Shown in pieces: positions 41,001 to 53,928 of a DNA stretch of 64,000 nucleotides. The stretch is from Brachyhypopomus gauderio (Eukaryota > Chordata > Actinopteri > Gymnotiformes > Hypopomidae), in assembly GCF_052324685.1 (NCBI RefSeq), contig NC_135222.1:2185173-2249172 (forward strand). The letters run 5' to 3'. The notes under the pieces are model-generated. The model made no database searches, was not told the DNA's origin, and saw nothing but the letters and a program-made list of their open reading frames with translations. Position 1 is the first letter of the stretch. Every line of letters begins with the position of its first letter. Made by a program: the position numbers and the translations under genes.

Positions 41001-43399
41001 AAAGGTTGCATTAAATTTCCCCTCCCTTAAGCAGAACATATTTTTTAAGTTGCATTGCATTATAGCACAAATACAACAGTGCTTTTTCAATCACAGCCAT
41101 ACTATCAAGAAAGAAATACTACTGCATAAGTGTTTTAGTTTTTGTTTTATTCATTTTGAGCTACGTGCTAAGGGACTGCACACTCAATTTGTGAGTCAAA
41201 TTTGATAAATTTTCACCATATAATGGAAGACGTTGGCCTTAAAGTGTGCTTTTAGGCAACTGAGCTTTTGGCCCTGTGCTGAATTGCTTCGTTGAATCCT
41301 CTAAGTGTGTGTTGTGTTGTAGCAAATATTCACATGTCTCTCCTGCAACAGATGCTGGTTAATGCTGCAGGGTCCCATATATTGGAAATTAAGGTTTAAC
41401 CTGGTCTTGTTACAGACAGGCAAGCAGGTTTAGGATCATTTGTTTAGATTCATGCAAAACAACTTTAATTTATATCTAAAAAATGTATATTTAATTTTAT
41501 TAAATAAATAAACATATTATATTATATTTGTTTTAGTATTATTTATAGGTATGTGATTGAGTAAGTATATAATTGAGTAAAATTTGATTTTTTGTTTTAT
41601 TCCATAAACTATTGACATTTGCCCCAAAGTCCATTTAGAACAATTACAAAAAATTACAAAGAATTTTTAGAACTTGAATAATGCAAAAATATTTTAACTT
41701 AGGAAGAGTTAAAAAAATCTATATTTGGAATTACTGCGATTTTCAGGCACAGCTTTAATGTTGTTTCAGCTTGTTAAATAAGATTTGATTCAGGTGTTTG
41801 GGTGATCACCTAATCACTATCTCATTAAGGAGAGTTAGGTGAACCTGTGTTAGAATTCAACAGACACTGAAGTGTGTGTGTGTGTGTGTGTGTGGTGTTT
41901 GAGAGAGAGAAGAGAGAGAGAAAGAATGTAAGAATGTGGACAGGCCAACAGACATAGATAAATATATGAATAGAAAGACAAAAGGACAGAAAGAACATTC
42001 CTCCCCTCCTTCAGATTCTGAGACACACTGTAATGGACGTGATGGAGTTACTGTAAACTCCATGCGCACACACACACACAATGTTCAGAGATAGAAGTTC
42101 TTTTGTCTGACGAAAGTTTAGCGCTTGCCAAATAATCAATCAGGCACGGTGCTTACAGCTCCTCAACTCAAACCAGCTTCACGGCAACTTTTCACCACAA
42201 AACTCCCGAGTGAGAAAAAGCAGATGTATCCATCCTTTTCAGCTTTGCAGTTCTTCCTCCAAGTCAACTTAGATTTACTCTTTTATACTGTTCCTAGTTA
42301 GCTGTTTTTTCCATCACTGTCTGGACTGCATTTTTCTTTGTGTGGATCATCAGAGAGCTGTAGTCAGATAATCATGCTTTTATTTTTCAAGTTTAAAAAA
42401 GTGCCTCTTCTAATTATACACAAAAAGCCCTGGAGGGATTTTCCCCCTGAGAATATAATCAGATAATGACTTCTGAAGACACTGAATGTTTACATCCACA
42501 GATAAATCAGAGATCTTTAATTGCAAGATCTACATAGAGGTTCTCTTTGACAGTTTATAACTAGCTCAGAAGCTCAAACTGAAACTGAACCTTTGAGACA
42601 AAAGAATGAGTAGACCAGTAACATCAGCGTTCCACAGTATGTCAAGTACTACAACCAAGTGCAGGGACTTCCCAGCATGGTATTTTATTTCCACTTTAAA
42701 TGCTTAGAAGACTCTGATAATCATTTAACATCAGTAATCACTTTCTAACAAACATTTCCTCTTCTAAAAAGGCAGTTAATAAGTATTTTCAGTTGACCTG
42801 ATAATATATGGCATGTGTTACAAATTGGAACAGTGACATGTTTCACAAATTTAAATGTAATAATGAATGAGAAATTAGAAGGAGCCATCTTAAATTGAGT
42901 GAAATGGTCTGTAACAGGTTAAGGTGCGCTTTGTGCATTTCAAAACCCAATGAAACATTTCTTGAATGAAAAAGAAACCATTAACCATCGTGACACATGT
43001 TTGGTGCCATTATGAATTCCATTAGAGAAAATTAGTCAGTCGTAGTACTTTCCCCTTTTTGAAATTTCGATTAATGCAGTTGCAATATTTACAAGAGCCA
43101 CTTCAATACATATCAGGGCATTATTAAAAGCCTGACTAGAGTCTTATTACTTTAAATGGAACGTAAAGTGTGAATGAATGGATACACAATTTTCAGATTT
43201 TAACAACAACAAAAAATGCTATTGTGTTAATTTACTGGTCAAGGGTCACTTTCTGATGGGTTTTTCTTTATTACAGTCTGATACAAAATGTTTCAATGTT
43301 TAGAACTTTTTCAGAATTTGTAAGGTCACCATTAACAGACTGCGTTGTATGGTCCTCATGAAAAGGAATTTAATGTGCCCTAAAACAAATGCAATCATT
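38086..43399. other. Intergenic DNA, nothing recognised
   Basis: It contains a 29-bp tandem duplication at 39561-39618 and short (CA)n/(GT)n tracts at about 40422-40441 and 41873-41893. Open frames at 38203-38436 and 38742-39095 have no recognisable domain. Confidence 0.5.
39561..39618. repeat. 29-bp tandem duplication
   Basis: Two head-to-tail copies of a unit starting CTGTCATGAATAAATGTGGA. They are identical over the first 26 bases and differ in the last three (TTT or GTT). Confidence 0.95.
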
Positions 43400-46295
43400 C
43401 ATCAGAAATGTTTGATCAAAGTAGCAATCCCACAACCATATAAAGCCCTTTCAGTTTTACAGGGGTGATTCTAGCATTAGTTTTAGACAGTAGTGTTGAG
43501 ACCATTAGACTTCAAAAATAATCAAACCAAAATATGTGTTGTGCTGCTGAAATAAAAAGCATAAAAATATATATACAACCACGTATCTACAGGTGAAGAA
43601 CAGTGTTTTCACATGGGCACCGAATCTGTGACCCTCTCTTCTATTAACATGTAGACCAGCTCTGCATCACGGCAAAATCTTGAGGAAATCTACTTAAACA
43701 AAGCCTCCCTCATGGCCACTTGGTCCAAACACTCAAAATAACATTTATTGAAAGCAATCTGCCTTAAACACATTCACCTCCCAAATACACAGGAACCCAT
43801 GGGATCCCACACACTTTTTTGTGAGAGTGTTGAGGTGTTTTTTAATATTGCATGAGAGGTGTCTTGTGATAGAAAAACAATTTCATCCGTCTACTCACAT
43901 TTGCCTATTCGTTAAAAACATAAACGATTTGATATACAATAATCATTAAGACCTCTCGTACCTTGCTAGATTAACATTCCTCCTGCAGAATTGTGGTTGG
44001 GGTTTGGACTAGTTTTGCCTAGCCTCACTCTTTTCTTCTGTGCTCTGATGTTTGTGAATGTGTGAACATTACTCAGTGGGGCCAGCAGTGTGTCTACGCT
44101 CGTGGTGAGTAAGAGTGGGTGTATCTTCCTCTTCTGCTCAGCAAGCAGACCTGTGCAGTTACTCCAAACCCCCTGGCGTCTCTATGAGCAAGTACTCTGA
44201 GTGCAAAGGCAGCGAAACCCAAACTGGGTTGATCGGAGAGACTTCTAAAAATAAAACAAAACCAGAAAAAAATAAAGCAGTACAGAAAAGAAAACTTTTA
44301 AAAAATTACATTTAAAATCAGCCTATGAGTACAAAGGAAGCAACTAATTAAAAGGTCTGTTAGATGTGTTTTCATTGTTTTACCTTTTTAATGGTAAGAA
44401 AAGGGCCACTTCATCCAGTTCCACAACAATACTATTCTCACACTCAACAGTCACATACTAATTACATATACCAATTACAATAGTACAAAAACCCCAACAA
44501 ACAAACAAAAAAATTTAAAACTCAATCTCTGTTGAACAAATCAAGTGGTCAACTTATTACTCTCAAAAACTATGTATTTGGTAATGTTAAGATGGTTAAC
44601 ACAGTTCTGTGTAAAAGCATAAAGCTATTTGTGAATTTTACAAGCCTCCTCAAACCGCAAGTCAAAAGTAATTTTTACTTCACTGTAAATTCAAGTTTGG
44701 TGCTATGGTCTAGTGTTTGTGGCTTTGGTACAGCCCTCCAATCCAGTTATAATTTTTACTTGTTGTGGTATTATCAAAGAACCAAATAAAAAATAAATAG
44801 AAACACACAGTATACACAAGATGACATGCAGTAGCAAACAAATGTCTTAAAACGCACTCTTATTTTAGTCCAAAAGACATTCCACAAAGTTGTACTTTAT
44901 TAAAGCTGAACCTAATTTTACAAGATATTACATTTTAAAGGAAAAGCTATTTGGTGAAATCACCTTGATGGGGTTACCACGTTATGATGGCATGATGAGG
45001 GTGTGCAGAGAAATAATATAGATGACAGCTCTTAATATTAAACACACATCACAAAGTGACCTGCCATGACTCCAGATCTTGCAGTGACATTCCCTATATA
45101 AGATAAAGTGATTTTTATTGCTAGCTATCAACAAAGTCTAAGACCAGCAGGTCTTATTGTTGAGAATCATTCTGCCAAAAACACAAGAGAAAGTGCATTG
45201 TCTCTTGCTTTATCAAATACATTTAAATCTACTTTTAACCTTTATCAGCCTAAAATTAGTAACATCACTCATACTACGAAAGTAAGGAAAATGAACATCT
45301 GAACACAGACAGGCCGCATTTCAAAAATGCCAGTGCAAACGCAGTCAGCAGCTCTCGGGGCATTTGTGGACAAATTCTTTTTTTTCTTTGAACATTCCTC
45401 CGGAATCTTGATGAGGGAAAAACAACCCCAAAACTATATGTCAGAGGCATTTATTATATTTATCGCCATCTTTCCCTGTGACCCAGCAATCTTGCTATCA
45501 GCAAGGCGATGCAAAATCAATATTCAGTTGCAAACCCAAGGCTAGCACCTGTATTCCCAACCTTATCAATTAGAGAAGCAAAGCTGTGCTCCTTTTGACT
45601 TTATGAACTGAAAACCTCACCTCCTACATTTTAAGAATACATTACTGTGAATGGCAAAAAAAATGTATTTTTTAAAATATATTCCCTATATGTCAATGAT
45701 ATAGAGTAACGTCAGTGTTCAGACGCAGAAAGAAGCATTTCTTTTCTACCTGTCACGCTAGCTTTTAAAATGAGGATGACCAGGGAACGCTGCAATGTGA
45801 CAGAGATCGGTTTTTGATGAATGAATTTAGAGGAATACAGTAGATGGATTTGAACAAGAGAGTTGTGGGTCACCAGACAGGCCACACAAACAGCATCGCG
45901 AGTTGGCTACATTTTGAGAAATAAAGGCATTGGAGAGGTGTGTCGTACGGCTGTGAGGGTTTGGTACATGTGCACTGTAGCTTTTCCACGGGCTGTCCTC
46001 ACAGGCTAACAGCTGGACGACCCCACCCGCCCCACCCAGAACATTAATGTCTATTAAACATAAGTAGCCAACATGACATAACTTCTATGTTCTGTGTTTA
46101 CGCCCACACATTTGAGTAAATGTACTATAACATCTGAGTGGGTGTTCTCAATGTGTTGAAAACAACATTGAAGACTTTATCAGTCGATAAGAGCTTGCTG
46201 ATAAGCTCTTTGTGAACGAGCCGCAAAAATAATAGGACACTAATTAATCTGAAGTAACTCACTATTCTCTGCACACATAAAGACTTATGCGCATA

Positions 46296-46298
<3 letters not shown>

Positions 46299-46340
<42 letters not shown>

Positions 46341-46350
46341 ACACACACAC
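46299..46350. repeat. (CA)n microsatellite in the adgrl2 downstream flank
   Basis: A CA run with small interruptions, beyond the first candidate polyadenylation signal. Confidence 0.95.
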
Positions 46351-46970
46351 ATAAAGGTTTTGATCACCTTTTTCCATACATACATATACACAACTACTTG
46401 AAAGTCAGGTAAATAATAACTTATTATAATAGCCAAAAATTCACATTTATTTATTATTAAACAAGTGGTGAACTTTACATTATTTTGTATGGGCTCCTTA
46501 ATAACATGTTAATGGAAAAGAAAGAACCAGTGCTGTAATGTATTCACAAAGGAGTTCCAAAGTGTCATTCTTTTTTTTTTTTGAATAACTTAATAAATAA
46601 ATATCCAAACCTAGATGGAAGAACGTGTCTCGAAAGATTTATGATGTTTGGCTGTTGTTTTGAGTGACTTTCATGCCTGTGCAGATTCCCATGGAATCTT
46701 TTGAACAGGGTGCGAAAACCCTAATTTCCTACTAAAGCCCAATGCTTTGGTGCAGCAAACACATTTTCATAAACAAGATAGAATTTGATGTCAGCAACCT
46801 TTCCAAGCTCTGTGCTCCCTCATTTCATCTTAATCCTCTTCCAAACATATCATGATGAATGAATTGTAAGAATAAACACATTTTTACATGTGCATTTTTC
46901 ACACAATATTCTCTTGAGAATTCCTTAATTAAAGTCTTAATTAAAATGTATCCTTTTTATGGTTGCCTTT

Positions 46971-46976
46971 TTTATT
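46971..46976 (-). terminator. Candidate polyadenylation signal for adgrl2
   Basis: On the minus strand this is AATAAA inside ACAATAAAAAAGG, about 730 nt past the stop codon. It is the first canonical hexamer I noticed in a plausible position. Other minus-strand AATAAA hexamers occur farther on (around 46446-46455 and beyond), so longer 3' UTRs are possible. No transcript evidence can be seen here. Confidence 0.4.
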
Positions 46977-47703
46977 GTACACCAGAAATACAACAAAATA
47001 TATATTTTTATGCTATTACCCTTGATGGTTTACTGTACAACTGAGAAAAGGTAAGGCCAGGGGTTTGATTGCTAGTGGTTATACAGCACAATCCAATCTT
47101 CATTATAAAGGCCTTAGTTCTAGGGTACTGAATTCCTAAATGAACAGTCCCATTAGGAATATCTCATCATACAATCTTATTACACATCTCTGTCTAGGTC
47201 CTGGACACTCCATTTTGTATATAATACAAACTGGATTTCAAATATGAGAACCTATGTACAACCTCTGACAAACATTTTATGAGTTGAAATGGGAAATACT
47301 ATTTTTTTTGGTATATTTTTTTGCTCTTTTTATGTGAAATCATTCCATTACTATGAGTCGTTCAACAGCAGCAGCACTATCAGATGAAGACATTTCGATT
47401 GTCCATCAAATCCCACGTCCGATCACTGTATTTACAGTCAAGTTGACAACAGAATCCAGCCGAACTCAACCTGTTTGCGTTCAGTGGACGACAGTCAAAC
47501 TGGTGAGGATTCCATTTTTTTGTGTGTGTAATGGAAAGGAAGTGGAAGAGGAGGAAAGAGGAAGGCTGATCTGAGACGTTTGTCCGAAGCACTCAGCTGT
47601 CCCTTTCCCCCAAAAGCACTCCAACCCTCCCCACCACCGTTCGGAGGCCCCCAGGTCAACAGAGCTGACTGTCTGGAAACACCAACACAGAACCCTCTAG
47701 CTT

Positions 47704-48518
47704 TTAAAGGCTCGTGACTAGTTGCATTTGTCCCTCCCGCACATCACCTTCTGGGGCATCGTCCTCTTTAGTGGTGGGGATTATGTACCCATCACTGCTA
47801 CCCCGGTTTATCTGATAGTAGGCTTGGAGTTGCTGGCCAGCCCCGAGGTTGGGCATGCTTTTGTAGTAAACCTCCTCATTTTCGCTCTGCTTCGAGGGCG
47901 AGAGGTCCTCGCTGATGTCCAGGCTGCTCTTGGCCAGGGGCGAGTCGCTCAGATTTGGCAGGCTGGCATACAGAGAGTCCCTGTTTGGTGACTGCAGGCT
48001 TCCATCAGCCTGCGCCGGGAGCTGGGTGGTGTAGGCGGCCGGCGGGGGCGGAGAAACCACCTCGGCTCTCCCTCTCTCCTGGGTGTGGTACAGGAGCGAG
48101 TGAGTGCGCTGGGGGATGAGGGGTGCCTCCAGCTCGCTTGGTCTCTGCTGCTGCTGCTGCTGGTGCTGGTGGTGGTGTCTCAGGCTCAGGCACCCCACCA
48201 GCTGCTCACCCTCTCCGCCCACCCGCACCAGGGTCGAGGTGTTGGCCATGCCCTCACCACTCCCTGACCCCGCCCCCTTTTTGGTGGTGACATGGGGCTC
48301 GGAGCGATGGCTCTTGCCGCAGGTCCTGAGGTTGTTGTGGACAAGCTCCGAGATGATCATCTTCTCAAAGGCCGCGTCGTCAAGGCCAAGGCCGCAGTCC
48401 ACCACCTGCACGCCATGGTTGTAGTCTCCCTTACGAAGCGAGTAGCTGTTATTGAAGTTACCATTTAGCGGTAGAGTATCCATTGCACTTGTATCCCTGG
48501 CACTGTTCATTGAGTGTC
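47704..48518 (-). CDS. adgrl2: adgrl2 terminal coding exon: cytoplasmic tail to PDZ ligand and stop
   Basis: The exon starts after ttgtag in phase 1 with [20 protein letters not shown] and runs 271 codons to TAA at 47706-47704. Landmarks in order are [37 protein letters not shown], a low-complexity His/Gln run (codons at 48177-48145), [73 protein letters not shown] and [13 protein letters not shown]. The last residues are the class I PDZ ligand that latrophilins use to bind SHANK scaffolds. The SEDLSPS and DVREGQMQ blocks point to ADGRL2. A GSGSGEG linker and a proline-rich patch (VSPPPPAAY) diverge from mammals. Confidence 0.97.
48145..48177 (-). repeat. Coding CAC/CAG run: HHHQH plus six Gln
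   Basis: Eleven codons read CAC CAC CAC CAG CAC followed by six pure CAG on the minus strand. They sit just before the conserved LEAPLIPQ block of the adgrl2 tail, where the mammalian sequence has no such run as far as I recall. The pure CAG stretch makes length polymorphism likely. Confidence 0.95.
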
Positions 48519-50835
48519 CTACAACAACAGAATATGCGAGGGATTGTACATTAGTTACTACTGGCCCTGTGAAGACAGAAAAGACAAGAAAATATGTTTA
48601 ATGTTGTTTAGGGTCAGACATGAGTCACGGCGGTAAACACAAAGTGGCCCAAAAATGATCCTAATGTTCCCTGTGTTCACTATTGTTCACTATTGTGAAT
48701 GATTTTAGGTGCAGGAACAAAAAAGGACTTAAATATTTGGTCAATATTTTATCATGGTGATTGACATCCTAAACAACATCAAAAGATTACTCAGCAAATC
48801 ACAAACGTCACAAAACACACAGTTTAAGGAACATCACAGATGTAGAGTCACAAATGGGCAAGCTGTGATATGAGCAGAATTCAGCCTCCCGAATTCAGAT
48901 TTCAGCCTTAGTTCAGGAAGGCATGTGAGAATGAAACTGTGGGAGTGTGTGAGGGAGGTGGGAGAAAATGAGAGGAAAAAGAAAATGAAAAGAGCCACTG
49001 ACCACAAAAAAGGAAAGAAAAAACAGGGGGAAAAAAAGAACACAGAGAGCCAAGTACAAGTACGGCAGCTCAAGCACCCATTCAACAGCACAACAGACAG
49101 GCAAGTGGAAATGGCCGACAACTCACATCATGTCTGTCTGTTCAGGCTATCTGGCCTAAGAGTGGCTGATGTTCAAAAGAAAGCGAAAACAAAAAACACA
49201 AATGACTTCATTGTAAAACACGATGAGTAGTCACTGACAGAGGGAAGGGAAGAGAAAAAAGGGGGGAAAAAGAATGAAAGTAAAAATTTGCAAAGTTAGC
49301 GTAAGCAAGGGTTCAGCGGAATAAAATCAGACAGGCAATTACAGGCTTCTCTCCTCATTAAATGTCACAGGAGCTATTGTGCAGTGGCTGAGCGGCACCA
49401 TTGGGTTGGCGACTAACTGTGTGGACGTGTGAGGTACTGCCATCTTGGCCAGGTAAAGGTCAAACTCGAGCCTACAGCCATACTCGTTTCTCACGTTTGT
49501 AGTGGCTAATTCAAACGTAGCGAGTTGGGGGTGGGTGGGGGGTTTGTAATGCAGGCCTCCATGTATACACAGCTGGGGTTGGTGAGAGGCAGCGATTCTT
49601 GGAATCTCATCAGATGGGGGTCATGGAAAAAAATAAAGAAAGAATGAACGAGAAAAAAAAGAAGGAAAGAATGAACGAGAAAGAAAAGAACACGGGAAAA
49701 AATGGAAGGAGCATTTGTAATGCCTAGTAGGGTTTAGTATCCTGAGACAGGGGAACTGAAGGAACCATTCTGGGAGAGTTAAAAGGTGAAAGGGAGAGAT
49801 GTGCTTTATTGTGACATTGTTTTAATAACAGCCAAGGAGTAATGTGCATAAAAATGAGGAAGAAACATCATGGTTTTGAAATAAAAGTTGAAATGTGATG
49901 TAAAATTTGGCATGAAGAAGTAGACAAAGGAAAACCAAGGATTAAAATCAGCTGCTACAGTGATGTTCAAACTGTTAACTTCTGTCCATTTAAAATTCCA
50001 TTCCTAGTCAGAATAGGACAAAAATGACTGAGTGGTGAGCTTTAAATGATAATGATTTAGAACTGCACATTTCACCACCATTTCAGTGCACTGATTATTA
50101 GCCATTTTTTCATCAGTGGAACAATTTCAGTATCTAAGTTCAATTATTTGTCCTAATGTCAATTATTTACTTAAACACCTACCAACTAATAATTTAATGT
50201 GGAGAGAAGACGGGAAACTGCCTTGTTCACTCATGCCCCATTATGACTAAAGCCACACGGCCCTATTGCCATCTCTCAAAGCACAATATCATGTGATCAG
50301 TGCTTGTAAATGGAGTCGTGAAAGACACATGCTATTCTCATGTGGCCGGTGTCAGCAGTGCTCTGCACCCTCTCAGCAGGGTGGGGTAAATACGACTACA
50401 TCATTAGCATATCGTCAGCCCATCGTGTTTTTTAGTGACCGCACTGAGAGCATGGATGCGGCGGACAAGTCTGTGACGAGACGGAAAGCGAGATGGGTTA
50501 AACGTGTGCGTGCGTGAGGTGTGTGCGTGAAGTGCGTGTGCGCGACGTGCAAACCTAGCTCGAACTATTATTCGGAACCACAATAATGTCTTCTATTACT
50601 CTGCTTAACCACAGCTTATTACGCGGATACAGACACTCACCAGAAATTAGTAGTCAAACTGACTTTTTGTTGCAGTAGAAAACACTAGCACATCTGTCAA
50701 ACATTACTTCACGCAGCTCTCTGGAAGCACGACGGAGAGAGGGATTATCACACCTCTTCATCATACTCACCAGGTGAGTGACACGCTGGTTATGACACCT
50801 TATTCAGGAATCTCCAATTAAGCGGATAGCTACAT

Positions 50836-51151
50836 CAGGGTTGCCAACTCTCACGCAATGAGCGTGAGACACACGCATTTGACTATCTTCACACGCTCAC
50901 ACGCCATACATCCGATATCTCACGAAGAAAAAATAATCAAATTTATCTCCGATCTACATCTATGATTCAATGAGTTACCAGTTCGCTCTGGCGCCAACCA
51001 CTGGCGATCGATCGATCGCGATATAATACTTAATTTGTGTCCATTTTACCCACACCCCCCCCCCCCCCCCCATCAACAATTTACAGTCCCGTCCCACCCC
51101 CCCAACATCAAATCTCACTCCAAGTGAAAAGTTGACAAGTTGACAACCCTG
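50836..51151. mobile_element. Non-autonomous hAT-type MITE (316 bp) in adgrl2 intron
   Basis: The left end reads CAGGGTTGCCAACT and the reverse complement of the right end reads CAGGGTTGTCAACT, so 13 of 14 terminal bases match. The flanks AGCTACAT (50828-50835) and CGCTACAT (51152-51159) match at 7 of 8 positions, an 8-bp target duplication typical of hAT transposases. The interior has no transposase, a GATCGATCGATCGC stretch near 51006, and a C17 homopolymer at 51055-51071. The left part resembles a repeat family common in fish genomes with CTCACGC motifs. Confidence 0.85.
51055..51071. repeat. Poly-C tract (17)
   Basis: An uninterrupted run of 17 C lies inside the hAT MITE. Confidence 0.95.
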
Positions 51152-52523
51152 CGCTACATACAGTTTGTAATTATACCTGTTCACTGACACAGGGTATCAA
51201 ACCCTGTCTGCCACGGACGTTTCCCCTTGACCCAATGTAACAGCCACATAATTCTGGCACAGGCTTAATTTACACCCAATACATCCGGATGTAGACGCTA
51301 TGCTTAAACGTGGATTAAAACAGAAGCCCCTCTCCTACATGCACATGTTGTAGCTTAGAATCCCCCCACCCCACCCACATCTCAGCACACTTGCACACTG
51401 TGCAATGTGAGAGGAGACACACTAGATTACCAAAGCACCCTTCACACGGCCATGAACATAGCAGGGTCTTTGTACACTCAGGACAATAGGGCCCACACAC
51501 TTGAGGAAACTTGTTTACTTTGGAATTCACACGTCCGACTGAGGGAATAAGAGGCAAAAGTGCTTTTTGAACGTTTTCGTAGCTTCTGAACCACTTGCTC
51601 ACTGCGTATGGATGGCCTGAGGTTAACCCAGAGAGTCGTCTTTTCTTTCTCATTCGTTTTTTGTTTGTTTTGTTTGAGAAAATCATGCTGAAAAAATTTA
51701 CATTTGATAGGCAAAGTTAAGTTTTACTCCCATACTTGTCTCTCTGTAGGTCACTAGAGGGATGCAGAGAGAGGGAAAAGCAGAGCACATAGACAGTAAG
51801 GTTTCACATCAATTTCCAAAATGTCAGAACACTTGAATGTCACACTCCGGGGCATGATTGTGAATTAGAGTCACATGTGCTTTAATTGTGCTTTAGGCAG
51901 GGTCTACTGCAATGGGCCGCAATCAATTTTAACTTGATTATGTGTAAGTGTAATTGGCTTTATTCCAACAGAATTAATTACTGAGCTAACTGTAAAAAAA
52001 GGTATCAACTGTGGTACTAAGATGGGATTAAAATGTTCTGGATCAGAGTGGATTGAAAGCTTTGGTTTACGTGCATGAATATGCAGTGAAATACAATATG
52101 ATCTATATGTTGTGAAAGCGCTATACAAAAAATATATATATTTGATTACAGAATTTATCAGAAGTAAATATGAAAGCACACACAACATTTCAGAACAGCA
52201 TTAACTGTGTGATATTAAAGCAAATGCATATGTAGTATCACTCTCTCTGACGAAAATGAGCAAACATCAAACAGAGGTTGGAGAATGCCGCACCAAATGG
52301 CTTCGGAAGAAAAACAGCTACTGTCAAGATTTCGCCGTAATAAAAACATTTGGGCCCGGGCTGTTGATGTGGGAGGTTTGGGAGTGCCGAGAGAGTGATA
52401 CTACAGTGCACTCTGTTCTCGTTCACTGCAGACATTCAGAAGAAAAAAAAACTACAAGCAAAGTAGAGAAGATTCACTTTTTTTTTCTTTTCTGTTTTGT
52501 CTGCAGAGGTTTAGTAAGCGCAC

Positions 52524-52652
52524 CTGGAGAGTTAAAGACTGGAGCCGTAGGACTGTTACATACAACCGTTTCGGCCAGTAACGTATTGTAAGGGTTGTTA
52601 GTGCCTTGGGGTCGTAGAAGAGGGTTTGTTAGTAGATAATTGGCCGTCATTC
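52524..52652 (-). CDS. adgrl2: adgrl2 exon: tail segment [11 protein letters not shown]
   Basis: This 129-nt exon (phase 1 in and out) between aaacag and gtgcgc encodes [20 protein letters not shown] followed by [24 protein letters not shown]. The block is characteristic of latrophilin-1 and -2 and is spliced in or out in different mammalian isoforms. Skipping it would keep the frame, because both boundaries are phase 1. The downstream intron is about 4 kb and contains a hAT MITE. Confidence 0.95.
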
Positions 52653-53559
52653 CTGTTTTGGCAAGACAAAAGGGGAGATTACAGCAGATTAGGAAGATGC
52701 GTTTAAGCTCACTGGATTTTAAAGTCAAAGGAAAGGTTGGAATTATGGTCATCATGGACAATGTTTGTTAGTTCGAAAATATTTCTGCATCTGATATTTG
52801 GTCAGTGATTTGTTGGTATCTGTTAAAATAATACAAATTTTTATGTACAATGATGTATGTCTGATAGGACAAACATCATTGCATACCATCAGACAAAGAT
52901 CATTATACACATATTTCAGATTTTGTTTGACTTCTAAATACTACTAAATTGTGAGGATAAAGAATTTAGAACATAGAGTACAAAATTGACACTTCTTTTT
53001 TGACGGCACGCTGACATTTATGTAAACAGATGACAACAACAGGCAAATATCTTTTCATTAGTGACCATATGAATTGGAAATGCAACCTTTACCCATTCTG
53101 TTAATACTTTAGGTAGAACTACAAATAGGTTGCTTCACTAAGAAAGGTCCCTTACAAAATGTTTGTTGCCTGTGAGTACAGAGAAACAGAAGGATGAAGA
53201 GAAGGACACAGCGTCTGTTGCTGGAACGCATGCGTGCGCGGAGAGCTGCTTCAGTGTTTCAGAGCAAGCCAAGGCAATGACTCTGAATAACACAGCCTTA
53301 CCACTCGGGGTCAGCTAGAGTTGAACATCATCTTCTCATCATCATACATTTGTGCCCTGGCTAAATAATAAATAACAGATTTTTTTCTAAATCCTTCAAG
53401 TACCATCCATTAGGACACTTTACATCATGACTAATTGATGAATCCAAGTTTGAACTTCCAAATTTGTTACTGTTCTGAAGTACATGAATATGTTTGGGTG
53501 TATTTTATTGTTACTCCACGCACACATGAACACACATGCGCACACACATGCACACACAT

Positions 53560-53592
<33 letters not shown>

Positions 53593-53831
53593 TCTACGTA
53601 AAAACTGACTGAACAAGGGCATAACCTACAAAATCTTGGAGTTGAAAACACAAAATCCTCTACACTGCTCTAGATGACCATGGGTCAAATAACAATTAAG
53701 AAGGGAAACGATTTCATTGGACAGAGAGTAACAGCATTTTTACACTCATGATAAGTCTGTCTCATTATGTCTAGAAAAGAGCTCAAACGCCTGAATTTCT
53801 TCTCATGTAACATCAATAGACTGCAACTGAC
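52653..53831 (-). other. adgrl2 intron with CA-rich microsatellite
   Basis: The donor is gtcagt and the acceptor aaacag. An imperfect CA/CATG microsatellite occupies about 53517-53590. A G+C-rich patch with GCATGCGTGCGCG is at about 53228-53240. No exon was found. Confidence 0.75.
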
Positions 53832-53928
53832 CTTGGTTGAGGGTGGATGTGCTGTTGATGTCCCCTGAGATAAAGGAGGATTCAGATTGCTTTCGTACGG
53901 TGTCATTCCACATCCTCCTGATTCGACT
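53832..53928 (-). CDS. adgrl2: adgrl2 exon: conserved tail segment [14 protein letters not shown]
   Basis: This 97-nt exon (32 codons plus 1 nt) between aacag and gtcagt reads [20 protein letters not shown] followed by [12 protein letters not shown]. This is one of the most conserved stretches of all latrophilin tails and is essentially identical to remembered ADGRL2. It ends in phase 1, matching the GA-ATG start of the next exon. Confidence 0.96.

Larger units (their letters stand above)
43400..47703 (-). other. adgrl2 3' UTR and AT-rich downstream flank
   Basis: The first 700-800 nt below the stop codon are of mixed composition and would be 3' UTR. Beyond that the sequence is AT-rich with poly-A/T runs, a (CA)n at 46299-46350 and no open frame that resembles a known protein. 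The true 3' end cannot be fixed by eye. Confidence 0.5.
48519..52523 (-). other. adgrl2 intron (about 4 kb) before the terminal exon
   Basis: The intron runs from donor gtgcgc at 52523 to acceptor ttgtag at 48519. It contains purine-rich low-complexity stretches (about 48950-49050 and 49240-49700) and the hAT MITE at 50836-51151. I see no additional exon matching the family. Confidence 0.8.

Noticed and set aside
52474..52520. Extension of the NYLLTNP exon as [10 protein letters not shown]
   Set aside because: This reads through the gtgcgc donor. The in-frame join to the terminal exon at GHSMNS is clearly better.
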